NCBI GenBank assembly: GCA_902614065.1
Contig: CACMJT010000007.1
Span: forward strand, 1 to 64,000
DNA length: 64,000 bases
DNA from: an uncultured Bacteroidota bacterium
GTDB lineage: Bacteria > Bacteroidota > Bacteroidia > Flavobacteriales > Flavobacteriaceae
Reading direction: 5' to 3'
Shown: positions 28,273 to 37,049 of the stretch, one piece after another
Layout of the letters: each line of letters opens with the position of its first letter
Numbering within the stretch: position 1 is the stretch's first letter
Notes under the pieces: generated by a model
Databases searched by the model: none
What the model was told of the DNA's origin: nothing
The model's input: only the letters and a program-made list of their open reading frames with translations
Program-made: the position numbers and the translations under genes

Positions 28273-29964
28273 TTAAGTTAATTCAACAAAAATGCCAGAG
28301 TCATTTTTGAATACTTTTAGTAGTTTATTTTTTGTAAGAGACTTTATTGTTTTGTCCCATTTTTTATTACTTAGCTCTGCGTAATTTTTTAACTCTTCAA
28401 TTTCAACTTTTTTATTTTTTTTCATAAAGTCAAAAACTTTTCTTTCCTCATCATTCAATTTTACCTCATTTTTTTCAGGTCTCATTTGTGGAAAAAATAT
28501 AACTTCTTGGATAGATTTATGATTTGTTAACAACATAACTAAACGGTCAATTCCAAAACCAATTCCAGATGTTGGAGGCATTCCATATTCAAGAGATCGA
28601 ATAAAATCATGATCTATGAACATCGCTTCATCATCACCTTTTTCAGATAGTTTTAATTGATCTTCAAATCTTTCAAGTTGATCAATAGGATCATTTAATT
28701 CTGAATATGCATTAGCAATTTCACTTCCATTTATCAATAGCTCAAATCTTTCTGTAAGGTTTGCTTTATTTCTGTGTTGTTTTGTTAGGGGACTCATTTC
28801 TTTTGGATAGTCAATAATAAAAGTTGGTTGTATAAAACTTGACTCACATTTATCCCCAAAAATTGAATCTATTATTTTTCCTCTTCCCATTGTGGAATCA
28901 ACCTGAATACCAATATTTTTTGCTTTTTCTGATAATTCGATGTCATTTAATTTTTCAACATCTATTCCAGTTTCATTTTTAATTGCTTCAAGTATTGGAA
29001 TTCTTTTGTAAGGACCTTTAAAGTCTATCTTATTAGCACCATAAATCACATCACTCACGCCATATAATTCAGTAACAGTATTTTCTAATAATTTTTCAGT
29101 TAAATCCATCATCCAATTGTAGTCTTTATAAGCTACGTAAAATTCGAGGTTCGTAAATTCTGGGTTGTGAGTTCTATCCATCCCTTCATTCCTAAAATCT
29201 TTTGCAAATTCAAATACCCCATCGAATCCACCAACAATTAGTCTTTTTAAATAAAGTTCATTGGCTATTCTCATGTAAAGAGGAATATTTAAAGAGTTAT
29301 GATGAGTTACAAAAGGCTTTGCAGCAGCACCACCAGGGATAGGTTGTAAGATAGGTGTCTCTACTTCCATAAAGTTAAGTTTCTCTAAGAATCTTCTAAT
29401 TGAGCTAATGATTTTAGATCTTTTGACAAATGTTTCTTTTACTTCACTGTTTACAACTAAGTCAACATATCTTTGTCTGTATCGTTGCTCTGGATCATTA
29501 AATTCGTCATACTTTTTCCCCTCACTATCTTCTTTAGGAAGTGGTAGAGGTTTTAGAGATTTGGATAGTAATTTAAAGTCTTTTACCATTATGGTCATTT
29601 CACCAACTTGGGTTTTGAAAAGAACCCCCTCGATACCTAAAAAATCTCCAATATCAAGAAGTTTTTTATAAAGTTCATTGTATTTCGATTTATCCTCTGA
29701 AGTGCATATTTCGTCTCTGTTGAAATAAACTTGAATTTTTCCACTACTGTCTTGTATTTCTGCAAAACTTGCTTTTCCCTGTATCCTTCTTGACATGACT
29801 CTTCCTGCAATTTTAACATCTTTACCTTCTTTAAAGTTTTCTTTAATTTCAACAGCCAAGTGACTTACTGGAAAAGTTTCAGCAGGGTAGGGATTAATAC
29901 CCAAATCAATAATTTTTTTCAGCTTTTCTCTTCTTACGAGCTCTTGTTCAGAAAAATTTGACAT
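28273..29964 (-). CDS. lysS: Lysine--tRNA ligase (class II)
   Basis: 563 residues from ATG at 29964 (a TTG three codons upstream is less likely). OB-fold anticodon domain first, then the class II core: motif 2 FRNEGMDRTHNPEFTNLE and motif 3 GIGFGIDRLVMLLT. A C-terminal extension of about 65 residues after the catalytic core (from about FPQMRPEKNE) is helical and resembles a small winged helix; this tail is familiar from other flavobacterial LysS. It charges tRNA-Lys. The metalloprotease gene follows at 12 nt. Confidence 0.96.
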   Translation of the reverse strand: MSNFSEQELVRREKLKKIIDLGINPYPAETFPVSHLAVEIKENFKEGKDVKIAGRVMSRRIQGKASFAEIQDSSGKIQVYFNRDEICTSEDKSKYNELYKKLLDIGDFLGIEGVLFKTQVGEMTIMVKDFKLLSKSLKPLPLPKEDSEGKKYDEFNDPEQRYRQRYVDLVVNSEVKETFVKRSKIISSIRRFLEKLNFMEVETPILQPIPGGAAAKPFVTHHNSLNIPLYMRIANELYLKRLIVGGFDGVFEFAKDFRNEGMDRTHNPEFTNLEFYVAYKDYNWMMDLTEKLLENTVTELYGVSDVIYGANKIDFKGPYKRIPILEAIKNETGIDVEKLNDIELSEKAKNIGIQVDSTMGRGKIIDSIFGDKCESSFIQPTFIIDYPKEMSPLTKQHRNKANLTERFELLINGSEIANAYSELNDPIDQLERFEDQLKLSEKGDDEAMFIDHDFIRSLEYGMPPTSGIGFGIDRLVMLLTNHKSIQEVIFFPQMRPEKNEVKLNDEERKVFDFMKKNKKVEIEELKNYAELSNKKWDKTIKSLTKNKLLKVFKNDSGIFVELT

Positions 29965-30032
29965 GCAAGTCAAATATAATAATATAAGATGTACTTAATG
30001 CTTATGTTTTTTATTTTTATACTATCAAATTA

Positions 30033-30731
30033 GTGGTGTTGAAAATCAATAAAGAAATTGAAATAAAAAAACTAGGTTTCAAAGATTACAATGAAGCATT
30101 AGAAATACAAAATTATTATCACGATAAAATTTGCAATATCAAGTTAAATAATAGAAAAAATAAAACCTCTCTTTTAACCCCAAATTATCTTTTATTTGTT
30201 GAGCATAATCACGTTTATACGATTGGAAAGAGTGGAGATTTAAAGAATCTATTATTAAATGAAAATTCACTCAAACAAAAGGGAATTCAGCTTAAAAAAA
30301 TTGGAAGGGGAGGAGACATCACATATCATGGCCCTGGTCAAGTCGTTTGCTATCCAATATTTGATTTAGAAAATTTTTTTACTGATATACATAAATATCT
30401 TAGGACACTTGAATTCATCGTTGTCAAAACACTAAAAAAGTTTGGAATTGCTTCAATGGGAAGTGAGGATCACACTGGTGTATGGATTGATAAGGGTACC
30501 TTAAATGAGAGAAAAATCTGCGCCCTGGGAATTAAAGCAAGTAGATGGGTTACCAAACACGGTTTGGCATTAAATGTTAATACAGATTTGTCTTATTTTG
30601 AGGGTATTATACCTTGTGGATTGAAAGACAAAGCTGTAACCTCAATGAGTAAAGAAATTGGCCTTGAGTTAAATACAGAGGAAGTTATACAAGAACTTGT
30701 GAAGCAATTTGAAAAAGAATTTAAAAACTAG
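30033..30731 (+). CDS. lipB: Lipoyl(octanoyl) transferase LipB
   Basis: 232 residues. Moves octanoate from acyl carrier protein to lipoyl domains, the first step of lipoate assembly; lipA in this window does the second. Motifs: GRGGDITYHGPGQVVCYP, KICALGIKASRWVTKHGLA (catalytic Lys) and GIIPCGLKDKAVTSM (catalytic Cys). The start is uncertain: GTG 30033, GTG 30036 and TTG 30039 are consecutive in-frame choices and no RBS decides. It ends 3 nt before the convergent lipoprotein gene. Confidence 0.94.
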   Translation: MVLKINKEIEIKKLGFKDYNEALEIQNYYHDKICNIKLNNRKNKTSLLTPNYLLFVEHNHVYTIGKSGDLKNLLLNENSLKQKGIQLKKIGRGGDITYHGPGQVVCYPIFDLENFFTDIHKYLRTLEFIVVKTLKKFGIASMGSEDHTGVWIDKGTLNERKICALGIKASRWVTKHGLALNVNTDLSYFEGIIPCGLKDKAVTSMSKEIGLELNTEEVIQELVKQFEKEFKN

Positions 30732-30734
30732 TAA

Positions 30735-33020
30735 TTAATCCACATTATAATAAAGCAGTTCATCTTGATCACCAACTACAACTAAAACTGTTTGTTTTGC
30801 TCTAGTTGAAAAGTCATATAAATTTGATGAAAAAATCGGGAAACGTTCAATTTTTTTACTCTCACTAAATAGGTAAAGTTCCTTTGTGTCGAGATTTAGT
30901 GTTGAAATGTAATTTTGATATATCTTAGGGGTTGTATAATTTCCATAAGGAATATTAAATTCATTTTGATTTACTATTATTTTATCCTCAGTATGTATAG
31001 CTAATATATCTTGCTTTGAGACCAACCCAATTATATTTTCATTGTAAGGTTGGTATGATATTTCTCCAGAGATATCAATCCTAATTATCTCATTTTCTTC
31101 ACCTTGGAAGATAAGTTTGTTATTGTGCTTAAAAACAGTTGATTGGTACTTTAATTCCTTAGGTAATTTAATTCTTTCTCTTCCCCTTCTGTCGTATATT
31201 GTGAAAGTTTTGTCCTCATAATATTGAATAAGAAAATCTTTATTTAAAATTCTTATATGATCCATTTTGTTAGCAATTGTCTTTTTGGATCTAGTTGCCT
31301 TATAACCTTTAACAACACTGAGTTTTGAGTCATACATCGATACAGTTTTTCCTTCCTGAACAACCAATCTGTAATTTTTATTTTTATCATAATCAAAAAC
31401 AGACAAATATTTTTTAGAGGTATTTTCCTTATTAGCGGTTTTTTTAACAATGTTTCCTTTTACATCAAGTATGTATAGATATTCATAGGTAAGAAAAACA
31501 AATTGTAGTCTACCATTTTTATACATATCGATCTGATAAATATCACTTATAATCCTTGATTCAAATTTTTTCGACCAAATTTTATTGCCGTTCAAATTGG
31601 TTAGGATTAGTTCATTATCTAAATCTTGAAAAATAATATTTAAATCATTTGTTCTGTGATTCTTAACTAATGTTGGTTTAACGACAATATTTTGAGAATG
31701 CTTAGTTTTTGAAACTAATTCAAGTTTATTTGTTATTTCCTTGTTTTTACTAGGACTGGTAAATAAAGAAAAATAAGCAAGATTGTCGCTAATTTCTTCA
31801 GCACTATATATGTATGCATTGCTTAAATCCTCATCATTTTTATACAAAGTAAATTTTACGCTTTTAGATGGAATTTTTTTTCTAAATTTTTCAAATTGAT
31901 TTTGATTTGAAAGAGTTAAATTATTTTTATAATTCAAAATAATATTTTCAATTTCATTTTCATTTTTTCCAAACACAACCAGATTTTCAAATTTTGTAAA
32001 GTATTTAAATTTTTCAAATTCATGAAAACTCAAAAGATCAATTTTTAGTTTATTTTTTGACAATTCTCTAATTTCTTGGCCTCTGTAAAATTGACTTCCT
32101 TTAATTGATTCAATTGAATTAATTTCGTTAGAACCATCAAAATTGAGAAGAAATAGGGTGTCATTCTCAATTACTAACTCACCAACTTCAGAGACATTCT
32201 GATATATGGAATCAATTTCATAATTAATTATTGATTCATCTTGAATGACTGCGTTTAAGTTTTCTTTGACCTCGTTATATTCAAATGAAATTCTTTTAAG
32301 TTTTGAGAAATTCTCTGGAATTATATCAAAAAAATCTGTGCTTGATTTTTTTAAATTATTTAAAAATTGAATTTTTCTTTTTTCATCACTTTTTGCAAAT
32401 CCCAAAACATTAATTTCATCATTTAATACATCAAATTCGTACTGCATCAAGTTCGAAAACCTTTTTACACTTTGTGGAATATCCATAAACATCAACCCTT
32501 CATAGTTTTCTTTGACAATCAAAGAAATATTTTTCGATTTATTTTGATAAAGGTTTCTAAATTTTTCAAACTCTAAGTTTGAACCATAAGTTGAGTTTCT
32601 AATAACATTTTCAATCAAAAGTTTATTTTTTGATAGAAACAAAAAATTATTTTTGCGCATCACATAATTAGAATTTTTATCGATGTAGATGTTATGGTTA
32701 CCATATTTGACGGAGTCATGGAATTTATTTGATAATGTATCAGGAAAATCCTGTACTAAAAAATGATCTAATTTATTTTTTGAAGTATAATGAAAACTTA
32801 TTAAAACTTCCCCCTTAGAGCTATAATTATTAATTGATGAAAAATCAAAATCAACTGATTCAGAGATAAATTCTAATGTTTGAAAATTAACATTTTCAAA
32901 TTCTTTAATCGAAATTGTCAAAACTGGATCATCTGGAATTTTATCAATGATCAAACTCTTTTCTAGCTCACTTGAGCAAGAAGTGATTAACACAACCAGA
33001 AGAATATATAACCTATTCAT
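30735..33020 (-). CDS. Large hypothetical lipoprotein, possible C-terminal beta-propeller
   Basis: 761 residues. Lipoprotein signal ending LITSCSS. The first about 420 residues are Lys/Asn-rich alpha/beta with no motif I recognise. From about residue 430 on, short repeated strand patterns appear (LILTNLNGNKIWSKKF, EYLYILDVKGNIVKK, TFTIYDRRGRERIKL), spaced at about 45-60 residues and each with a turn around D/N-x-x-G. That is what a WD40/PQQ-like propeller looks like. It is downstream of rnhB (21 nt), probably the same transcript. No function can be assigned. Confidence 0.75.
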   Translation of the reverse strand: MNRLYILLVVLITSCSSELEKSLIIDKIPDDPVLTISIKEFENVNFQTLEFISESVDFDFSSINNYSSKGEVLISFHYTSKNKLDHFLVQDFPDTLSNKFHDSVKYGNHNIYIDKNSNYVMRKNNFLFLSKNKLLIENVIRNSTYGSNLEFEKFRNLYQNKSKNISLIVKENYEGLMFMDIPQSVKRFSNLMQYEFDVLNDEINVLGFAKSDEKRKIQFLNNLKKSSTDFFDIIPENFSKLKRISFEYNEVKENLNAVIQDESIINYEIDSIYQNVSEVGELVIENDTLFLLNFDGSNEINSIESIKGSQFYRGQEIRELSKNKLKIDLLSFHEFEKFKYFTKFENLVVFGKNENEIENIILNYKNNLTLSNQNQFEKFRKKIPSKSVKFTLYKNDEDLSNAYIYSAEEISDNLAYFSLFTSPSKNKEITNKLELVSKTKHSQNIVVKPTLVKNHRTNDLNIIFQDLDNELILTNLNGNKIWSKKFESRIISDIYQIDMYKNGRLQFVFLTYEYLYILDVKGNIVKKTANKENTSKKYLSVFDYDKNKNYRLVVQEGKTVSMYDSKLSVVKGYKATRSKKTIANKMDHIRILNKDFLIQYYEDKTFTIYDRRGRERIKLPKELKYQSTVFKHNNKLIFQGEENEIIRIDISGEISYQPYNENIIGLVSKQDILAIHTEDKIIVNQNEFNIPYGNYTTPKIYQNYISTLNLDTKELYLFSESKKIERFPIFSSNLYDFSTRAKQTVLVVVGDQDELLYYNVD

Positions 33021-33041
33021 TTATTTTTCAAAATTAAAAAG

Positions 33042-33638
33042 TTAGATTGTCAATTTCAACTGTTTATTTTTAATATTAAATGTCATTCTATGATATTCGC
33101 AACGACCATATTTGTAAATCATTTCTTTGTGCTTTTCAGTCCCATAACCTTTATTTTTTTTCCATTCATACATTGGAAATTGAGTACTAAGTTTACACAT
33201 AATTTCATCTCTTTTTACTTTTGCTAAAATTGATGCTGCTGCAATACTTATGTATTTGTCATCTCCTCCAACTATACACTCAAAATCTATTTTTTTCTTT
33301 GATTTAAACCTATTACCATCAATAATTATTTTATTAGGCTTAATTTTAAGTTTTTCAATAGCAAGATTCATTGCTAAGTAAGTTGCATTTAATATATTAA
33401 TTTCATCAATTTTTTTTGCTTCAATACTGATGATGGAATATGCAACACAACTTTTTAATATCTCATCATATAAATTATTTCTTTCTGTATGATTTATTTT
33501 TTTTGAGTCTTTAATAAATGAATTTTTATAATTTTTGGGCAAAATTACAGCTGCTGCTGTAACAGGACCTGCAAGTGATCCTCTTCCTGCCTCATCGACT
33601 CCGCACACTATTTTTTTATTGTCATAAAGACTCAACAT
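33042..33638 (-). CDS. rnhB: Ribonuclease HII
   Basis: 198 residues. Removes RNA from RNA-DNA hybrids and single ribonucleotides. The acidic catalytic residues are in place: Asp-Glu in CGVDEAGRGSLAGPV, Asp in IIIDGNRF and Asp in GGDDKYISIAAASILAKVKRD. The GRG triad and the C-terminal YGTEKHKE are also typical. It heads a two-gene unit with the large lipoprotein. An unrelated porin gene diverges 52 nt upstream. Confidence 0.96.
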   Translation of the reverse strand: MLSLYDNKKIVCGVDEAGRGSLAGPVTAAAVILPKNYKNSFIKDSKKINHTERNNLYDEILKSCVAYSIISIEAKKIDEINILNATYLAMNLAIEKLKIKPNKIIIDGNRFKSKKKIDFECIVGGDDKYISIAAASILAKVKRDEIMCKLSTQFPMYEWKKNKGYGTEKHKEMIYKYGRCEYHRMTFNIKNKQLKLTI

Positions 33639-33690
33639 ATAATCAATTTAAATCATAAATGCTATTAAATCAATAACTTTAGACAAATTA

Positions 33691-35595
33691 ATGAAGAAAC
33701 AATTAACAATTTTATTTTTAGTTTTCTCAATTTTTTCCTTTTCACAAGACGATACAACCATAAATCTTGAGCAGAACCTAATTGATAACCCTGTTGATAC
33801 TGTCAAGTCAAAATATTTCAAATTTGATACTTCTAAACTTCAATTCTTCAATGAAGAGAATGATACAATAATATTAGATACAACATTGTCAATTAAAAAT
33901 CATTATTCATTCAACTTCTTAAAGAAAGATGATTTTCATTTACTCAAAGCAAATAACGTTGGGAGGTTCTATAATAAATTGACATACGAGATTCCCAATG
34001 ACAATATTCCTAAGTTGGGTTATTCAGCTAATGATGTCATGTTAATTAACAGGGAGGATGTTTTGTTTAGTAAGGTTGCCTATCCTTTGACAGAACTTTT
34101 TTTTAAGTCCGTGTATTCTCAAGGACAACTGACAGATGCCTATTTCACGAGTAATTTAAACCAAGACTTGAATTTTTCTATTGGGTTTAAGGCCTTAAGA
34201 TCACTAGGTAACTATCAAAATAGTTTGTTTGGTTCTAAACAGTTTAGAACAACATTGAATTTTAATGGTGAAAAAATAAGTACAAGGTTTTTTTATTTAA
34301 GTCAAAGTTTTGAAAGGAATGAAAATGGTGGTCTCACTTCTTCGTCAATTGAAAATTTTGAATCTGAGGATCCGATTTTTGATGAAAGATCCAAACTAAA
34401 TGTAAAATTTGAGGATGCAAAAAATAATTACCAACAGAGAATCTTTTATTTAAAAAATAACTTTTCACTTATCAATAAAAACAATAATTCTTTTGAGATC
34501 TATCATGTCTTTGATTTTGAAACAACCAACAACAGGTATAGTCAAGACAACGCATCGTTTTATTATGGGAATCTAATTTCTGGAAATAACAATCTCATTG
34601 ATCATTACAAACTGAGGACATTGTCAAACCGTTTTGGTTTAACTAAGGATAATTTATTTTTTGACAGATTGCATTTACAATTGAATAATTATAATCTTAA
34701 TTATTTTAAAGTCGAAAGTGGGATGGATAATAAAGTTTTTTCAAAAAACTTCAGCTCGTTTTCAATAAAGGCATTCAAAAACCTTTATAATTTTGATTTA
34801 TCCATTGATTTAGAGCAAAAAATAAACGGCGATCAGTTGGGGAATAATTTTATTGCCAAACTTAAAAGAGAATTTTCTAAAAATAATTGGTTTACCATTT
34901 CGTTGTCACTTACACAAAAACATCCAGGATTTATTTATGAGAATTTTATAAGTGGATACGACAAAATTAATTGGACGCAATCTTTAAAATTGGTTGAAAA
35001 TAAATCAATCAATCTACAAATATCAAATTCTGTTTTTGGAAATATTAATTTTAATCACTCAATTATTGATAATTTTTTTTACGTATCGACAGATCAAGAC
35101 TCACAAGAAATAATGGCCCCCATATTAAATCAATATGAAGGAAAAATTAAATATTCTAGTTTAAAACTTGAGAAGTCATTTGATTTTGGTAAGTGGACCC
35201 TAGATAATTCAATTATTTATCAAATAATCAACCAAAATGAAGATATTTTAAACCTACCAAAATTTATGTCGAGAAATACACTTTTTTTCAGTGAAAGAAT
35301 TTTCAGAAACACTTTAGCAATTCAGACAGGATTAAATTTTAAAATCTTTTCAAAATATTTTGCAAATGAATATAATCCCCTAATTTCAGATTTTCACATT
35401 CAGAATCAGAAAAAAATTGGTAGTTTCCCACTATTTGATTTTTTCTTTAATGCCAAAATTAGACAAACAAAAATTTTTATAATTGCTGAACATATAAATT
35501 CATCTTTTACAGGAAATAATTTTTATTCAACTCCAGAAAGTGTTTATAGAGATTTTGGTGTGAGATTTGGATTCAAGTGGAATTTATTCAACTGA
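33691..35595 (+). CDS. Putative outer-membrane porin
   Basis: 634 residues. Signal peptide ending FSFSQ; the whole mature part is beta-rich with amphipathic strands and ends in an aromatic-terminated strand (FGVRFGFKWNLFN), as expected of a beta-barrel. Segments such as YPLTELFFKSVYSQGQ, QDLNFSIGFKALRSLGNY and FRTTLNFNGEK fit the Bacteroidota 'putative porin' family. Substrate unknown. The last 12 nt overlap the end of convergent gltD. Confidence 0.8.
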   Translation: MKKQLTILFLVFSIFSFSQDDTTINLEQNLIDNPVDTVKSKYFKFDTSKLQFFNEENDTIILDTTLSIKNHYSFNFLKKDDFHLLKANNVGRFYNKLTYEIPNDNIPKLGYSANDVMLINREDVLFSKVAYPLTELFFKSVYSQGQLTDAYFTSNLNQDLNFSIGFKALRSLGNYQNSLFGSKQFRTTLNFNGEKISTRFFYLSQSFERNENGGLTSSSIENFESEDPIFDERSKLNVKFEDAKNNYQQRIFYLKNNFSLINKNNNSFEIYHVFDFETTNNRYSQDNASFYYGNLISGNNNLIDHYKLRTLSNRFGLTKDNLFFDRLHLQLNNYNLNYFKVESGMDNKVFSKNFSSFSIKAFKNLYNFDLSIDLEQKINGDQLGNNFIAKLKREFSKNNWFTISLSLTQKHPGFIYENFISGYDKINWTQSLKLVENKSINLQISNSVFGNINFNHSIIDNFFYVSTDQDSQEIMAPILNQYEGKIKYSSLKLEKSFDFGKWTLDNSIIYQIINQNEDILNLPKFMSRNTLFFSERIFRNTLAIQTGLNFKIFSKYFANEYNPLISDFHIQNQKKIGSFPLFDFFFNAKIRQTKIFIIAEHINSSFTGNNFYSTPESVYRDFGVRFGFKWNLFN

Positions 35596-37047
35596 TGGTA
35601 AATCTCCATGAATTTTAGATGAAAGTTCCGTCGATCCCATTAAGAATTTATCAATTTCATATGCTGCTTCTCTACCTTCAGAAATAGCCCATACAATCAA
35701 AGATTGTCCTCTTCTCAAATCACCGGCAGCAAAAACTTTTTTATCCGAAGTTTGATATTTCTTTGTTAATGGTTTTGAAAAATTATCAGCGTTTAATTTG
35801 AGATTATTGATTATTTTATTATCAGGACCTGTAAATCCAAGAGCTAATAGTACTAGATCACAGGGCCATATTTTTTCTGACCCCTCAATCTCAACTAATT
35901 TCGCCTTCTCATTTGGTTTTTTTATCCACTCAACATCAATTGTTTTTAATGCCTTTACATTTCCATTACCATCATTTATAAACTCTTTTGTTAAAATTGA
36001 CCATTGTCTTTTACTTCCCTCTTCGTGAGATGAGCTAGTTTTAAGTGTAAATGGCCAATATGGCCAAGGATTTTCATCACTACGTTCTTTACTTGGTTTT
36101 GGTAAAATTTCAAAATTTACAACTGATTTTGCACCTTGTCTGTTAGATGTGCCAATACAATCGGATCCCGTGTCACCACCTCCAATTACAATAACATTTT
36201 TATTTTTGGCATTTAGTTCATCAACTTCTCTAAAATTTTCACTAATAACTTGGTTTTGCTTCTTTAAAAAATGCATCGCTTGAACAACTCCACATAGTTC
36301 ATGACCAGGAATTGGTAAACTCCTCATTACTGTTGCACCACCACACAATAAAACTACATCATTTTCTTTTTTTAATTTTTTAATTGGTATATCAATTCCA
36401 ACTTCAACATTGGTTTTGAATTTAATTCCTTCAAGACTTAAAATTTCAACTCTTCTATCAATAATAGATTTTTCAAGTTTGAAATCGGGAATACCATATC
36501 TAAGTAGACCACCAACTCTAGAATCCCTTTCATAAACAGTTACAATATGACCTGCTCTATTTAATTGTTGTGCAGCCGCGAGGCCTGCTGGACCTGAGCC
36601 AACAATAGCTATTTTTTTGCCGGTTCTTTTCTTTGGTTTTATTGGCTGGATCCAACCCTCTTTAAATCCCCTTTCAATAATATATTTTTCTATTAGCTCA
36701 ATAGATACAGGAGGATTTATAAGTCCAAGTACACAGGCTGATTCACATGGTGCAGGACATAATCTCCCTGTAAATTCTGGGAAATTATTGGTCGAATGTA
36801 AAATTTTAAGAGCATCTTTCCAATCTCTGTTGTAAACTGCATCATTAAAGTCTGGGATTAAATTGCCAAGTGGGCAACCACTGTGACAAAATGGTACTCC
36901 ACAATCCATACATCTTCCACCTTGTTTTACTAGTTCGTCATCTTTGGGTTTAATTGTGAATTCCTTGAAATTTTTTATTCTTTTTTCAACAGGAATATAA
37001 TTCTCGTTAACCCTATCAAACTCTACAAAACCTCTAAGTTTACCCAC
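35584..37047 (-). CDS. gltD: Glutamate synthase small subunit
   Basis: 487 residues, GTG start. N-terminal Fe-S domain with Cys clusters CMDCGVPFCHSGCPLGN and CPAPCESAC, then an FAD-binding Rossmann motif GSGPAGLAAAQQL, an NAD(P)H-binding GGGDTGSD region and the C-terminal AAGDLRRGQSLIVWAI. It passes electrons from NADPH to the large subunit for glutamate synthesis from glutamine and 2-oxoglutarate. Immediately downstream of gltB (2-nt gap). Confidence 0.96.
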   Translation of the reverse strand: MGKLRGFVEFDRVNENYIPVEKRIKNFKEFTIKPKDDELVKQGGRCMDCGVPFCHSGCPLGNLIPDFNDAVYNRDWKDALKILHSTNNFPEFTGRLCPAPCESACVLGLINPPVSIELIEKYIIERGFKEGWIQPIKPKKRTGKKIAIVGSGPAGLAAAQQLNRAGHIVTVYERDSRVGGLLRYGIPDFKLEKSIIDRRVEILSLEGIKFKTNVEVGIDIPIKKLKKENDVVLLCGGATVMRSLPIPGHELCGVVQAMHFLKKQNQVISENFREVDELNAKNKNVIVIGGGDTGSDCIGTSNRQGAKSVVNFEILPKPSKERSDENPWPYWPFTLKTSSSHEEGSKRQWSILTKEFINDGNGNVKALKTIDVEWIKKPNEKAKLVEIEGSEKIWPCDLVLLALGFTGPDNKIINNLKLNADNFSKPLTKKYQTSDKKVFAAGDLRRGQSLIVWAISEGREAAYEIDKFLMGSTELSSKIHGDLPSVE

Positions 37048-37049
37048 AG

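Noticed and set aside
28273-28470. Extra C-terminal tail of LysS as a novel fusion
   Set aside because: A similar short tail is, from memory, common in flavobacterial LysS, so it is more likely a lineage feature than a new fusion.
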